Positions 22,369 to 30,793 of a DNA stretch of 64,000 nt are shown here, piece after piece; the first letter of the stretch is position 1; each line of letters begins with the position of its first letter. A program made the translations under genes and the position numbers. The notes under the pieces were generated by a model that ran no database searches, was not told the DNA's origin, and saw nothing but the letters and a program-made list of their open reading frames with translations. Origin of the DNA: Solwaraspora sp. WMMD792 (GTDB lineage Bacteria > Actinomycetota > Actinomycetes > Mycobacteriales > Micromonosporaceae); NCBI RefSeq assembly GCF_029626105.1, contig NZ_JARUBH010000009.1, positions 2,480,001 to 2,544,000 on the forward strand, in the 5' to 3' direction.

Positions 22369-23990
22369 CAGTCGATCAGCCGGTACGCCGGCAGGGTCAG
22401 GAAGTCGACGTAGTCGGCACCGAGAGCGACCTCCTCGAACAACGCCCGGGCCTGCGGGAACCGGCTCGCCGCCCAGTCCGGTTCGGTCAGCGCGGCGTGG
22501 ATCGCCGCGAGTTCGGCGTCGCCGATGGCCCGGACCAGGTCGGCGGTCACCAGGGTGCCGTCGGGCAGCCGTACCCCGTTGCGAATCCACTGCCAGATCT
22601 GCGACCGGGAGATTTCGGCGGTGGCCGCGTCCTCCATCAGGTTGTCGATCGCCACCGCGCCGTTGCCGCGCAGCCAGGCCTCCAGGTAGCGCACCGCGAC
22701 GGCGACGTTCGCGCGCAGCCCGGCCTCGGTCACGGCACCGCCGGTGGCGGCGACGTCCAGTAGCTGCGCGGCGGTGACCGCCACGTCCGGGCGTTGCCGG
22801 TCGAGCTGGTTGGGCCGGTCACCGAGGGCCTCGTCGAAGACCTCCCGGCAGGCCGGCACCAGGTCGGGGTGGGCGACCCAGGACCCGTCGAAGCCGTCGG
22901 CGGCCTCCCGACGTTTGTCGGCCCGGACCTGGTCGACGGCGCGGGCGGTGACGTCGGCGTCCCGCCGGTTGGGGATGAACGCCGACATGCCGCCGATCGC
23001 CATCGCACCCCGCCGGTGGCAGGTGGCGACCAGCAGTTCGGTGTAGGCGCGCATGAACGGCGCGGTCATGGTGACCGCCGCGCGGTCCGGCAGCACGAAC
23101 CGCTCGCCGGCGTCACGGAAGTTCTTGATGATGCTGAACAGGTAGTCCCACCGGCCGGCGTTGAGCCCGGCGGCGTACGAGCCGAGCGCCCACAGGATCT
23201 CGTCCATCTCGAACGCGGCGGTGATCGTCTCGATCAGCACGGTGGCCCGGATGCTTCCGGCCGGCAGGCCGAGCGCCTGCTCGGTGTGAACGAACACGTC
23301 GTGCCACAGCGCTGCCTCCTCGTGGCTCTCCGTCTTGGCCAGGTAGAGGTAGGGGCCGCTGCCCCGGCGCAGCAGTTCGGCGGCGTTGTGGAAAAGGTAG
23401 AGACCGGCGTCGACCAGCGCGCCGACGGCCGGCGCGCCGTCGATGACGAGGTGCCGCTCGTCGAGGTGCCAGCCACGGGGCCGGACCACGATGGTCGGGT
23501 ACGGTCCCGGGCCGAGCCGGTAGGTCTTCGTCTCGGTCCGCAGCTCGATGGTGCGCCGCACGGCGTCGGCGAGGTTGCGTTGCCCGTCGATCACGTTCGC
23601 CCAGTGTGGGGTGTTCGCGTCCTCCAGGTCGGCCAGCCAGACCCGGGCACCGGAGTTCAACGCGTTGACGGTCATCTTCCGGTCGGTGGGACCGGTGATC
23701 TCGACCCGCCGGTCGGCCAGGTCGGGCGGGGGCGGCGGCACCGTCCAGCTGCCGGCCCGGACCGGCGCGGTGTCGGGGCGGAAGTCCAACCGGCCGGTGC
23801 GGGCGATGTCGGCCCGGCGGCGACCACGGGCGGCGAGCAGCTCGGCCCGGCGGCCGGCGAACCGGCGGTGCAGTCCGGTGAGGAAGGCCACCGCGTCGCC
23901 GGTCAGCACGTCCCCGGTGGCCGCCGGCCGGCCGGCCGGGGCCGAAACGGTCACGGCGGCTGGCGGCGGGTCGACCTGGCTGCGGGGCAT
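22368..23990 (-). CDS. aceB: Malate synthase A
   Basis: The 540-residue enzyme condenses glyoxylate with acetyl-CoA. Family landmarks are present: DRKMTVNALNSGARVWLADL, EDANTPHWANVIDGQ, TIVVRPRGWHLDERH, SIRATVLIETITAAFEMDEI, GRWDYLFSIIKNFRD, and DGSWVAHPDLVPACREVFDE near the C terminus. Length is typical of the A isoform (about 530-545). The ATG overlaps the stop of the upstream deaminase gene by one base. Its place inside the ureide operon indicates a dedicated route for glyoxylate from allantoate breakdown, in place of a glyoxylate-shunt role. Confidence 0.96.
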   Translation of the reverse strand: MPRSQVDPPPAAVTVSAPAGRPAATGDVLTGDAVAFLTGLHRRFAGRRAELLAARGRRRADIARTGRLDFRPDTAPVRAGSWTVPPPPPDLADRRVEITGPTDRKMTVNALNSGARVWLADLEDANTPHWANVIDGQRNLADAVRRTIELRTETKTYRLGPGPYPTIVVRPRGWHLDERHLVIDGAPAVGALVDAGLYLFHNAAELLRRGSGPYLYLAKTESHEEAALWHDVFVHTEQALGLPAGSIRATVLIETITAAFEMDEILWALGSYAAGLNAGRWDYLFSIIKNFRDAGERFVLPDRAAVTMTAPFMRAYTELLVATCHRRGAMAIGGMSAFIPNRRDADVTARAVDQVRADKRREAADGFDGSWVAHPDLVPACREVFDEALGDRPNQLDRQRPDVAVTAAQLLDVAATGGAVTEAGLRANVAVAVRYLEAWLRGNGAVAIDNLMEDAATAEISRSQIWQWIRNGVRLPDGTLVTADLVRAIGDAELAAIHAALTEPDWAASRFPQARALFEEVALGADYVDFLTLPAYRLID

Positions 23991-25393
23991 CAGAGGTCAC
24001 TCCTGTTCGATGGGACCGGGGACATCAGGGTCCGGTGCGTACGGGCGGCCTCGCGGGCCAGGTCGGCGGCGTCGGCGGTACGCAGCTCGCCGCGTTCGAC
24101 GACCGGCCGGCCGCCGACCAGCAGCAGCTCCACCGGGGCGGGTGGGCCGAGCACCAGCGCGGCGACCGGGTCGTCGATGCCGGCATGGCCCAGCCCGTCG
24201 ACCCGCCACAGCGCGACGTCGGCGAGCTTGCCCACCTCCAGCGAGCCGATCTCGGCCGCCCGGCCCAGGCAACGTGCGCCGCCGATGGTGCCCAGCGCGA
24301 GGGCGTCGCGGGCGGTCAGCGCGGCGGGTCCGCCGCGCAGCCGGGCCGCGTACAGCGACTGGCGCAGCTCCGCACCGAGGTGGCCGACCTCCTGACTGGC
24401 GGAACCGTCGACGCCCAGGCCGACCGGTACGCCGGCGGCGAGCAGGTCGGTCACCCGGGCGGTGCCGGCCCCGAGCCGGGCGTTCGAGCTGGGACAGTGC
24501 GCGACGCCGGTGCCGGTGGCGCCGAGCCGGGTCACCGCCGCGTCGTCGAGGTGTACGCCGTGCGCCAGCCACACGTCGTCGCCGAGCCAGCCGAGCTGTT
24601 CGGCGTACTGCACCGGGGTGCAGCCGTGCGTGGTCCGGCAGTACTCCTCCTCCTCGACGGTCTCGGCGAGGTGGGTGTGCAGCCGGACCCCCCGGCGGCG
24701 GGCCAGTTCGGCCGACTCGCGCATCAGCCGGGGGGTGACCGAGAACGGCGAGCACGGGGCGACGGCGACCCGCAGCATCGACTCCGGAGCCGGGTCGTGC
24801 CAACGGTCGATCGCCGCCTCGGTGGCGGCCAACGCGGCGTCCGTGTCCTCCACCGTGGAGTCCGGCGGCAGTCCGCCGGCCGACCGGCCGAGGTCCATCG
24901 AACCCCGGCAGGGATGAAACCGCAGCCCGATCCGGCGCGCGGCGGCGATCTCGGCGGCGAACAGGTCACCGCCGTCGCGAGGGAAGACGTAGTGGTGGTC
25001 GGTGCTGGTGGTGCAGCCGGACAGCGCCAGCCAGCCGAGGTTGGCCGCGGCGGCGGCGTGCACCGTGTCGGCGTCCATCCGGGACCAGACCGGGTAGAGG
25101 GTGGTCAGCCAGCCGAACAGGTTTTGCTGCTGGGCCAGGCCACGGGTGGCCCACTGGTAGAGGTGGTGGTGGGTGTTGACCAGGCCGGGGGTGGCCAGGC
25201 AGCCGGTACCGTCGACCCGGCGTACCCGGCGCGGGTCCCCGCCGGTGAGCGCGTCGAGCAGGCCGGCGGGCACGTCGCCGGGGCCGACGGCGGCGATCCG
25301 ACCGTCGTCGCCGACGACGAGATGCCCGTTGCGGTGCTCGGTGCCGGCGACGTCGACCGTGGCGACGGCGGTGCCGGTGACGACGATCACCAC
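23990..25393 (-). CDS. 8-oxoguanine deaminase-type amidohydrolase
   Basis: The 467-residue protein starts at one of two consecutive GTG codons. It is an amidohydrolase of the TrzA/AtzA/guanine-deaminase-like branch, with CLATPGLVNTHHHLYQWATR (metal His pair), VRLHTHLAETVEEEEYC, DDVWLAHGVHLDD and GVPVGLGVDGSASQE (metal Asp). Proteins with this order of motifs include 8-oxoguanine deaminase, which converts 8-oxoguanine to urate. Such a reaction would feed directly into the adjacent urate oxidase. Other deaminated purine-like substrates cannot be excluded. It overlaps urate oxidase upstream and malate synthase downstream. Confidence 0.82.
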   Translation of the reverse strand: MVIVVTGTAVATVDVAGTEHRNGHLVVGDDGRIAAVGPGDVPAGLLDALTGGDPRRVRRVDGTGCLATPGLVNTHHHLYQWATRGLAQQQNLFGWLTTLYPVWSRMDADTVHAAAAANLGWLALSGCTTSTDHHYVFPRDGGDLFAAEIAAARRIGLRFHPCRGSMDLGRSAGGLPPDSTVEDTDAALAATEAAIDRWHDPAPESMLRVAVAPCSPFSVTPRLMRESAELARRRGVRLHTHLAETVEEEEYCRTTHGCTPVQYAEQLGWLGDDVWLAHGVHLDDAAVTRLGATGTGVAHCPSSNARLGAGTARVTDLLAAGVPVGLGVDGSASQEVGHLGAELRQSLYAARLRGGPAALTARDALALGTIGGARCLGRAAEIGSLEVGKLADVALWRVDGLGHAGIDDPVAALVLGPPAPVELLLVGGRPVVERGELRTADAADLAREAARTHRTLMSPVPSNRSDL

Positions 25394-26247
25394 TGCCCCA
25401 GCTCCGGCGGCGCGTCGTCGCGGGTGACGGTGCCCTCGATCAGCCCGTACGGCCGGTCGGCGGCGACGAAGACGCTGTTCGGGTTGTCCAGGTCGAACGG
25501 GCTCAGGTCGACCAGCAGGTGGTGCTTGTTCGGCAGGGCCAGCCGCACTTCCACCACGTCGGGCCGGTCGGTCAGCACCCGCTCACCCATCGCGTACAGC
25601 GTCTGCTGCAGGGACCGGCTGTAGGTGCCGACGAACGCGTCGACCAGCGCCTGGCGTACCGCCGCGTGGGCGACGTCGAAGCCGCCGGGCGGCGCGGTGC
25701 CGGCGTAGCGCCACCGGGCGTCCACCGCGGTGGCGAGGATCCGGTCGTCGGTCTCCGGCAGGGTGGTGTACGGGTCGACCACGTAGCCCCGGAATTCCGA
25801 GTCGGTGGAGTTGAGCAGGACCAGGTCGGACAGGCCGGCGATCACCTCCGCCCGGTCGCCGTCGTAGCGGACCGTGACGGTACGGGTGGACCCGCCGTCG
25901 CGTTCGAACGAGTGCGGCCCGAGCCGTCGCCAGTCGTACTGCTCGATGTCGACGCGGGCCCGGGTGATGCCGGGCTGGCTGTCCACGAAGTGCCGGGCCA
26001 GCAGCACGGCGAAGTCCTCGGCGCTGGCGATACCGTGGCGACGGGCGAACGCGTACACCGTGTTCTTCTGCGTGTCGGTCGGCAGCACCTGGCTGTTGTC
26101 GCCGGTGAGGTGGGTGGCGGCGAGGTCACCGGCGAGCGCGACGGAGACGTTGAGGTCGCGCAGGCTGTGCCGGTCGCCGTCGCGGTCCACCCGGACCACC
26201 CGGGTCTGTGCCTTGCCGTACCGGTTCGGCCCCAGAACGATTCCCAT
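25387..26247 (-). CDS. Urate oxidase (uricase)
   Basis: The 286-residue protein shows the two tandem T-fold halves of uricase. Key segments are MGIVLGPNRYGKAQTRVVRV, LTGDNSQVLPTDTQKNTVYA (containing the catalytic Thr), DLVLLNSTDSEFRGYVVDPY, and LTDRPDVVEVRLALPNKHHL. The enzyme oxidises urate to 5-hydroxyisourate without cofactor. The bifunctional gene for the next two steps lies 4 bp upstream on the same strand, so substrate would pass down the operon. Length is usual for the family (about 290-300). Confidence 0.97.
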   Translation of the reverse strand: MGIVLGPNRYGKAQTRVVRVDRDGDRHSLRDLNVSVALAGDLAATHLTGDNSQVLPTDTQKNTVYAFARRHGIASAEDFAVLLARHFVDSQPGITRARVDIEQYDWRRLGPHSFERDGGSTRTVTVRYDGDRAEVIAGLSDLVLLNSTDSEFRGYVVDPYTTLPETDDRILATAVDARWRYAGTAPPGGFDVAHAAVRQALVDAFVGTYSRSLQQTLYAMGERVLTDRPDVVEVRLALPNKHHLLVDLSPFDLDNPNSVFVAADRPYGLIEGTVTRDDAPPELGQW

Positions 26248-26251
26248 CCGG

Positions 26252-27187
26252 TCAGCTCCCTCGGTAGGTGGTGTAGCCGTACGGGCTCAGCAGCAGCGGT
26301 ACGTGGTGGTGGCGGGCGGCGTCGCGGACGGTGAACACCACCGGGATCTCGGTGTAGAAGGCGTCCGCCCCGAGTCGGTCGGCCACGTCGAACACCAGCC
26401 GGTACGTCCCGGCGGCCCAGCCGGCGCCCGGCACCCAGTCGCGCAGCCGGCCGTCGGCGTCGGTGTGTCCGGTGGCGACGGTGCGCCAGCCGTCGACCGG
26501 GTCGGCGGCGTCGAGCCGCACGGCGATGCCGGCCGCCGGGGTGCCGGTGGTGGTGTCCAGCACGTGGCTGGACAGCGGCGCCGGCGCGGCGATGTCGTCG
26601 ACCAGCCGGCCCAGGCGCAGCGCGGCGATGTCGCCGAGCTCGGTGCGGACCACGCCCTGCTCGGTGTCCGGGTCGTGGTGCAGCCGCTGTCGGGCGGCGG
26701 CCACCAGTTCGGCGGCGCCGCGGCCGTTGGCGAAGATCAGGAAGCGGTACCCGAACCGCTGCTCGTAGGCGTCGTTGGCGGCCGCCAGGTCGGCCGCGAC
26801 GGCTGCGCCGGCCCGGTCGACGGCGGAGCCGTCAGCGCCGGAGCCGTCCGTGGCGGAGCCGTCCGTGCCGGAGCCGTCCGTGCCGGAGCCGTCGGTGGCG
26901 GAAGCGGCCGTCGCCGCCGCCTGCTCGCGACGGGACCACTCGGCGTCCCGGCCGGTGCCGGTGGGGGGCCGCCCGATCCGCGGGTGGGCGGCGACCGCGC
27001 CGACCACCTCCGGCCAGGGCAACGCCCCGATCCGTGCCCGCGCGGCGGCGGTCAACGCCGCCCGGTCGGCGTACGGCCGGCCGGCCGTCACCGCGGCGGC
27101 CCAGCCGGGCGCGGCGCAGCAACTCAGCAGCAGTTCCCGCACGTCATCGGCGGGCAACGTGTTGAACACGTCGAGTCCGCGGTCCAA
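26252..27187 (-). CDS. OHCU decarboxylase / 5-hydroxyisourate hydrolase fusion
   Basis: The TTG at 27187 is chosen because GAAAGGGG lies 6 bases upstream and the protein then begins directly with the decarboxylase helix DVFNTLPADDVRELLLSCC. Residues 1 to about 195 are 2-oxo-4-hydroxy-4-carboxy-5-ureidoimidazoline decarboxylase (AAHPRIGRPP with the catalytic His, then YEQRFGYRFLIFANGRGAAE). Residues about 203-311 are the transthyretin-like 5-hydroxyisourate hydrolase (LSSHVLDTTTGTPAAGIAV, HHHVPLLLSPYGYTTYRGS), ending in the diagnostic YRGS. The two halves are the last steps from 5-hydroxyisourate to S-allantoin. The arrangement resembles plant and some bacterial TTL/allantoin synthase proteins. 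A Gly/Asp/Ser repeat at residues 96-121 sits inside the decarboxylase domain. Confidence 0.93.
   Translation of the reverse strand: MDRGLDVFNTLPADDVRELLLSCCAAPGWAAAVTAGRPYADRAALTAAARARIGALPWPEVVGAVAAHPRIGRPPTGTGRDAEWSRREQAAATAASATDGSGTDGSGTDGSATDGSGADGSAVDRAGAAVAADLAAANDAYEQRFGYRFLIFANGRGAAELVAAARQRLHHDPDTEQGVVRTELGDIAALRLGRLVDDIAAPAPLSSHVLDTTTGTPAAGIAVRLDAADPVDGWRTVATGHTDADGRLRDWVPGAGWAAGTYRLVFDVADRLGADAFYTEIPVVFTVRDAARHHHVPLLLSPYGYTTYRGS
26826..26900 (-). repeat. Five tandem 15-bp repeats in the OHCU decarboxylase reading frame
   Basis: Five copies of a 15-bp unit, consensus GAGCCGTCCGTGCCG on the + strand, run head to tail. On the coding strand they encode the pentapeptide pattern G-T/S-D-G-S, which gives a low-complexity loop. 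The unit length preserves frame. Confidence 0.9.
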
Positions 27188-27286
27188 TCCGGTCCCCTTT
27201 CGCTGGGCAGCAGCAGTCAAGCAGTTGCGGCGAGCCGGCCGGTAGCGGCGCAGGGACCAAAGACGAAACATCGTCACCGTACGGTT

Positions 27287-27302
27287 TTGGAGGTTCATCC
27301 AA
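27287..27302. promoter_or_regulatory. Putative PucR operator, copy 1
   Basis: TTGGA-GGTTCA-TCCAA is a perfect inverted repeat with 5-base arms and a 6-base spacer. It lies in the divergent promoter region between the uric acid operon and pucR, about 25 bp upstream of the pucR start. A second copy with one arm mismatch occurs upstream of xdhB. The shared central GGTTC(A/G) supports a common regulator, most simply the PucR protein encoded alongside. Confidence 0.6.
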
Positions 27303-27326
27303 TCACCGTGACCGGAGGCGACCCCT

Positions 27327-28880
27327 GTGCTGCTGGCCGACGTGCTCGACAAGGCCCACCTGAAGCTGGTGCCGCTGACCGGCGACGACGGTCGGGACCG
27401 CACCGTCGGCCGGGTCAACGTCATCGACCTGCCCGACCCGGGCCGCTACGTGTCCACCGCAGACCTGGTGCTCACCGGCCTGATGTGGCACCGGGGGCCG
27501 GCCGATTCCGAAGTCTTCGTCGCGGCGCTGGCCGCCGCCGGGGTGACCGCGCTGGGCGCGGGTGAGGCGCTGCACGGCAGCGTGCCCCGCGACCTGGTCG
27601 CCGCCTGCCGCCGGCACCGGCTACCGCTGTTCGAGGTGCCCGCCGACGTGTCGTTCCGCGACATCATCGACGACGTTCACCCGACCCTGTGGGCGCAGCG
27701 GGCCAGCTCGCTGGCGGCGGTGCTGGGCCGGCAGCGCGGACTGGTCGCCGCGATGGCCGCCGGCGCCCGGCTGACCGATCTGCTGCCGACCGTCGCCGCG
27801 GCGATCGACACCGACTGCTGGACGTTGACCACCAGCGGCCGGGTGGTGGCCGGAACGGCCGAGCTGGCCGATCCGGTCGCCGAGGCGCTGAGCCGCGCCT
27901 TCCTGACCGCGCAGCGGCTGCCCGCGACGGTGACGGTCGATGGTGCGCGGTTCTCCGTGTTCGGGGTGCCCGGCCGGGCCGAGCACCGGCTGGCTGCCTG
28001 GTTGGTGGCCTGCCGTGGCGCGCTCGACACGCTGCCCGGCACGGTCGACGAACTGACCAGCGTGGTGGCGCTGGAGCGAGCGCACCTGGACGAGGCCGCC
28101 CGGGTGGAGGCACGGTTGGCCGGTCAGCTGCGGGCGGCGCTGCGGGCGCCGGGGGACCTCGCCGGACTGCGGGCCGCGCTGCTGGCCGCCCGGCTCGACC
28201 CGGACGCCACGTTCGTCGCGGTCGCCGCCACGCTGGACGGGATGCGCGCACCGGCGACGCTGACCGTCGCCGTGGTCGACGAGTTCCTCAGCCGGCTGGC
28301 ACCCGACCGGGCGGTCGCCGTCCTCGAACCCGACCTGCCCTCGGGGGCGCTCGCCGTGCTGGCGCTGGCTCCGCAGGCCGCCGGCACCATAGGTTCGGCG
28401 CTGGTCGCCGCCGCCGACCGGATGGCGCCGGGGCTGCGCGGCGGCCGGCTCATCCTGGGCGTCTCCGCCGCCGGCGTGGGTGCCGCCGGGCTGGGCGGGG
28501 CGGTCGAGGAGGCGCTGCACGCGCACCGGTCCGCCACCGGCACCGCGACCGGCCCGGTCAGTGTGGTGGCCGCCGGTGACCTGGCGTCGCATTCGCTGCT
28601 GCTGGCCGGGGTGCCGGCCGGCACCCGGCAGGGGTTCCGCGGCCGGCTACTCGGGCCGGTCGAGGAGTACGACCGGACGCACCATGCCGACCTGCTGCGT
28701 ACGCTGTCGGCTTTTCTCGACTGTGACGGATCATGGAGCCGCTGCGCGCAACGGCTCCATGTGCACGTCAACACGTTGCGGTACCGGATCGGCCGGATAG
28801 AGCAGTTGACCGGCCGGGACCTCGGCCGGTTCGAGGACCGGGTGGACTTCTTCCTGGCGTTGCGGCTCACCGCCGGCTGA
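27327..28880 (+). CDS. pucR: PucR-family transcriptional regulator
   Basis: The 517-residue protein starts at GTG. Residues 1 to about 125 are the PucR N-terminal domain (VNVIDLPDPGRYVSTADLVL). A variable middle section follows, and the last 60 residues are the PucR C-terminal helix-turn-helix (FLDCDGSWSRCAQRLHVHVN and TLRYRIGRIEQLTGRDL). PucR in Bacillus activates purine-degradation genes in response to ureides. Here the gene is divergent from the uricase operon and convergent with xdhC, with which it overlaps by 150 bp at the 3' end. It is the obvious controller of the whole island. Confidence 0.92.
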   Translation: MLLADVLDKAHLKLVPLTGDDGRDRTVGRVNVIDLPDPGRYVSTADLVLTGLMWHRGPADSEVFVAALAAAGVTALGAGEALHGSVPRDLVAACRRHRLPLFEVPADVSFRDIIDDVHPTLWAQRASSLAAVLGRQRGLVAAMAAGARLTDLLPTVAAAIDTDCWTLTTSGRVVAGTAELADPVAEALSRAFLTAQRLPATVTVDGARFSVFGVPGRAEHRLAAWLVACRGALDTLPGTVDELTSVVALERAHLDEAARVEARLAGQLRAALRAPGDLAGLRAALLAARLDPDATFVAVAATLDGMRAPATLTVAVVDEFLSRLAPDRAVAVLEPDLPSGALAVLALAPQAAGTIGSALVAAADRMAPGLRGGRLILGVSAAGVGAAGLGGAVEEALHAHRSATGTATGPVSVVAAGDLASHSLLLAGVPAGTRQGFRGRLLGPVEEYDRTHHADLLRTLSAFLDCDGSWSRCAQRLHVHVNTLRYRIGRIEQLTGRDLGRFEDRVDFFLALRLTAG

Positions 28881-29996
28881 CCCGTGCGCCGCAGGCCCGT
28901 ACTCCGCCGGATGGATCGAGCCCCGGCCGCCGGTCAGCCGTCCGCCGTCGCGGCCGCTGCCGGCCGCGACGATCTCGGCGGCGATGCTGACCGCGGTCTC
29001 CTCCGGGGTCACCGCCCCCAGATCCAGCCCGATCGGCGCGGACAGCCGGGTCAACGCGGCCGGCGGCACCCCGACGGCACGCAGCCGGGCCGCCCGGTCG
29101 GCGGCGCTGCGCCGGGACCCCATCGCCCCGATGTAGGCCAGCGGCAGGTCGAGTGCGGTCCGCAGCAGCGGTACGTCGAACTTCGGGTCGTGGGTGAGTA
29201 CGCAGAGCACCGTACGCGGGTCGACCCGACCGGCGGCGGCCTCGGCGCTCAGGTAGCGGTGCGGCCAGTCGACGACCACGTCGTCGGCGTCCGGAAACCG
29301 CTGCCGGGTGGTGAAGACCGCCCGGGCGTCGCAGACCGTCACCCGGTAGCCGAGGAACCGGCCCTGCCGGGCGAGCGCGGCGGTGAATTCGGTCGCCCCG
29401 CAGATGATCATCCGGGGCGGTGGCAGGATGCCGAGGACCAGCAGGGTGGTGCCGGCGGCGGGCTGGGCGAGCGTGGTCCGCCCGGTCTCCAGGGCCGCCC
29501 GCGCGGCCCGGACCGCCGCCGCGTCCAGCGTCGGACCGCCGAGCGAACCCCACTGACCGTCGGCGTCGACCAGCAGCCAACGGCCCCGGCTGGCTGGCGG
29601 CCCGGTGAGGCAGGTGACGACCGCGACCGGGCGGGCGGCCCGGGTCGCCGCATGCAGCCGGTCGAGCTGCGGCACGCTGTCGCGGTCCACCCGCTGCACG
29701 TACACCTCGATGGTGCCGCCGCAGGTGAGACCGGGGTCGAACAGCTCGTCGCCGGTGTCACCGAAGCGCGCCAGCCGCCCCTCACCGGTGTCCAGCACGG
29801 TACGGCACAGCTGGTAGATGGCGGCCTCGACGCAGCCGGCCGAGACGCTTCCGGTGACCGTACCGTCCGGGGCGACGAGCATGCTGGTGCCCGGTGGCCG
29901 GGGTGCGCTACCGGAGGTGGCGGTCACCGTCGCGACGGCCACCTGCTCACCGGCGTACCACCAGCGCATCGCCTCGTCGAGGACCGGCCCGATCAT
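28731..29996 (-). CDS. xdhC: XdhC/CoxI-family molybdoenzyme maturation factor
   Basis: The ATG at 29996 overlaps the stop of the nucleotidyltransferase gene (ATGA). The 421-residue product begins with the XdhC/CoxI domain (PVLDEAMRWWYAGEQVAVAT, SVSAGCVEAAIYQLC). It continues with a Rossmann-like XdhC C-terminal domain (MIICGATEFTAALARQG, VLCVLTHDPKFDVPLLRTAL, YIGAMGSRRSA). Such proteins bind the molybdenum cofactor and insert it, with its sulfido ligand, into xanthine dehydrogenase. The last 50 residues lie antisense to the 3' end of pucR and are low complexity, an unusually long convergent overlap. Confidence 0.9.
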   Translation of the reverse strand: MIGPVLDEAMRWWYAGEQVAVATVTATSGSAPRPPGTSMLVAPDGTVTGSVSAGCVEAAIYQLCRTVLDTGEGRLARFGDTGDELFDPGLTCGGTIEVYVQRVDRDSVPQLDRLHAATRAARPVAVVTCLTGPPASRGRWLLVDADGQWGSLGGPTLDAAAVRAARAALETGRTTLAQPAAGTTLLVLGILPPPRMIICGATEFTAALARQGRFLGYRVTVCDARAVFTTRQRFPDADDVVVDWPHRYLSAEAAAGRVDPRTVLCVLTHDPKFDVPLLRTALDLPLAYIGAMGSRRSAADRAARLRAVGVPPAALTRLSAPIGLDLGAVTPEETAVSIAAEIVAAGSGRDGGRLTGGRGSIHPAEYGPAAHGSAGGEPQRQEEVHPVLEPAEVPAGQLLYPADPVPQRVDVHMEPLRAAAP

Positions 29997-30655
29997 CCGG
30001 TCGCCACCGTCCGGGCCGATGCACCGCCGGACCCGCCGCCCTCGATGAGCCGGTCGAGGTCGGCGAGCCGGTCGGGCTCCGGGAACCGGGCCAGGTCGCC
30101 GGGCCGGTCCAGGTCGGTCGGGTCGGCCACGTCGTCGCACGGCACCAGACGCAGCTGGTCGGGGTGGGCCCGCAGGTAGTCGCGGGCGCCGGTGTCACCG
30201 GTCGCCGACGCCGCCACCGCCGTCCAGTGTGCCCGACCCAGTACCACGGGATGCCCCGGCCGCCCGTCGACGTAGCTGGCCGCGGCCAGCGTCCGCCGAT
30301 CGGCGCCGGCCGCCACCCGGCGGACCGCCGCTGGACCGATCCCCGGCATGTCGACCAGCAGGACGGCTGCGGCGTCCGCCGGGCTGATGCCCACCGCCGC
30401 CAGGCCGACCCGCAACGACGAGCCCATCCCGGTGGCCCAGTCCGGGTTGACCGCCGGCACGGCACCGGCCAGGTCGGCACTCGTACACACCGCGTCGGCC
30501 GCCGCGCCGAGCACCACGATCACCGGCCGGCAGCCGGCCGAGCGCAGCGTCTCGACGGCCCGGGTCACCAACAGGGTCCCGTTGAGACGGACCAGCGCCT
30601 TGGGCCGACCGTAGCGGTGGCCGGCGCCGGCGGCGAGGACGATTCCGGCAAGCAC
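29993..30655 (-). CDS. MocA-like molybdenum cofactor nucleotidyltransferase
   Basis: The 220-residue product starts at GTG and has an NTP-transferase fold: LAGIVLAAGAGHRYGRPKAL (nucleotide-binding loop and Lys), NPDWATGMGSSLRVGL, AAAVLLVDMPGIGP (acidic metal site), and YVDGRPGHPVVLGRAHW. This set is typical of MocA, which adds CMP to molybdopterin, and of the related CoxI-partner transferases. It is coupled to xdhC and divergent from xdhBA, so it probably prepares the cofactor form used by the xanthine dehydrogenase. A GTP-preferring MobA-like role is less likely. Confidence 0.85.
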   Translation of the reverse strand: MLAGIVLAAGAGHRYGRPKALVRLNGTLLVTRAVETLRSAGCRPVIVVLGAAADAVCTSADLAGAVPAVNPDWATGMGSSLRVGLAAVGISPADAAAVLLVDMPGIGPAAVRRVAAGADRRTLAAASYVDGRPGHPVVLGRAHWTAVAASATGDTGARDYLRAHPDQLRLVPCDDVADPTDLDRPGDLARFPEPDRLADLDRLIEGGGSGGASARTVATG

Positions 30656-30707
30656 CCGTCAACGATGGGCAGCGGCTGATCACCCGGTCAAGGCGCCCGG
30701 GTGCGCC

Positions 30708-30723
30708 TTGTAGGTTCGTCCAA
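30708..30723. promoter_or_regulatory. Putative PucR operator, copy 2
   Basis: TTGTA-GGTTCG-TCCAA matches the perfect palindrome at 27287-27302 at 14 of 16 positions. It lies 70 bp upstream of the xdhB start and 53 bp upstream of the divergent nucleotidyltransferase gene. Its place in a second divergent purine promoter is what makes the motif credible. Confidence 0.6.
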
Positions 30724-30793
30724 CCACCCGGCTGATCGGCGGGTCGGGATTGTGTTCCGCCGTCATTGTCCGGGCCGACGGCGGCGGCGGACG

